Assembly (NCBI GenBank): GCA_947490035.1
Contig: CANLGS010000309.1
Span: 1 to 5,827, forward strand
DNA from: Gemmataceae bacterium
GTDB taxonomy: Bacteria > Planctomycetota > Planctomycetia > Gemmatales > Gemmataceae
Reading direction: 5' to 3'
DNA length: 5,827 bases
Positions 5,304 to 5,827 of the stretch are shown one piece after another (position 1 is the stretch's first letter; each line of letters opens with the position of its first letter). A model generated the notes under the pieces. That model saw only the letters and a list, made by a program, of their open reading frames with translations. It searched no databases and had not been told where the DNA came from. A program made the position numbers and the translations under genes.

Positions 5304-5827
5304 ATGAGTTCCGCCGCGCGGGTAACGAAGAAACCGAAGACGAACGGGCATCTGCCGCCCGCGGTGACGCACCTGCCGGTGCGCCGCTTCACCGTCGCCG
5401 AATACCACAAATTGGGCGAGTTGGGCGTCCTTTCGGAGAACGACCGGGTCGAACTCCTTCACGGTTGGATCGTTGCCAAAATGACCATCAAACCGCCCCA
5501 CAATTACGCCGTCACCGAGTTGATGAATCAGTTTCTCTCCCTCAGTGCTCAGGCAGTCGTTCGCGTGCAGCAGCCCATAACGACATCCGACAGCGAGCCT
5601 GAACCGGATGTCGTCTTTGCCGCCGGTGTGAACGCGGACTACAAGACGCGGAACCCCGCGCCGGCCGAATGCATCGTCGTCGTCGAGGTCGCTGATTCGT
5701 CGCTCCGCGAGGATCAGACCACCAAACTCGAACTGTACGCGGGCGCGAAGGTCGCGGTGTACTGGATCGTGAACCTCGCGGACCGGCGCGTGGAGGTGTA
5801 CGCGCAGCCGCGCGGTGGGAAGAACCC
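5304..5827 (+). CDS. Uma2-family (DUF820) PD-(D/E)XK endonuclease-like protein, 3' truncated by window
   Basis: The first 174 residues of a Uma2-family protein, a restriction-endonuclease-like fold common in cyanobacteria and planctomycetes, of poorly known role. The N-terminal 25 residues are basic and probably flexible. Then come RRFTVAEYHKL (27-37), NDRVELLHG (46-54), SEPEPDVV (97-104) with putative catalytic Asp102, VEVADSSL (127-134) with Glu128, and Lys141, then YWIVNL (153-158). These are the usual active-site positions and appear intact. ATG 5304 follows a strong GGAGG (5294-5298). The 37-nt gap after the E1 stop also holds TATGAT (5272-5277), a possible -10 without a recognisable -35. 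It probably belongs to a separate function from the preceding operon. The gene continues beyond 5827. Confidence 0.9.
   Translation, partial: MSSAARVTKKPKTNGHLPPAVTHLPVRRFTVAEYHKLGELGVLSENDRVELLHGWIVAKMTIKPPHNYAVTELMNQFLSLSAQAVVRVQQPITTSDSEPEPDVVFAAGVNADYKTRNPAPAECIVVVEVADSSLREDQTTKLELYAGAKVAVYWIVNLADRRVEVYAQPRGGKN

Overview
The window is high-GC bacterial DNA with strong G/C preference at third codon positions. It probably comes from a planctomycete of the Gemmata group. This is an inference from codon style, weak or absent Shine-Dalgarno sites at some starts, a Uma2-family gene, and an intergenic palindromic element that I recall as widespread in such genomes. No rRNA, tRNA, transposase or CRISPR array is visible.

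Layout: positions 1-128 hold the possible tail of a basic ORF, and 144-338 a doubtful small ORF. A possible hairpin terminator (404-419) and a possible promoter with a perfect palindrome (424-450) follow. A very clear SAM-I class riboswitch aptamer lies at 446-605. About 145 nt after it comes a forward-strand gene run: a threonine-synthase-like PLP enzyme (751-2022), a GT-C type membrane glycosyltransferase-like protein overlapping it by 4 nt (2019-3380), a CysO/MoaD-like sulfur carrier ending in Gly-Gly (3394-3666), a 112-residue protein of unknown function (3703-4041), and an E1-like ThiF/MoeB/HesA adenylyltransferase (4211-5266). The last two are separated by a 156-bp nested inverted repeat (4043-4198). 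A Uma2-family nuclease-like gene starts at 5304 with its own strong ribosome binding site and runs off the window.

How it may work together: the carrier and the E1 enzyme form a matched pair for making a protein C-terminal thiocarboxylate. A fold-type II PLP enzyme of the threonine synthase family sits in the same run, and the run is headed by a SAM sensor. SAM-I riboswitches normally control methionine, cysteine and SAM supply, so the PLP enzyme may be a sulfur-incorporating enzyme rather than, or as well as, threonine synthase. It might make homocysteine from O-phosphohomoserine with sulfur from the carrier. This is a hypothesis by analogy with CysO/CysM in Mycobacterium tuberculosis and HcyS/HcyF/MetY in Wolinella succinogenes; the sequence does not prove it. 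Ordinary threonine synthase under SAM control remains the conservative reading.
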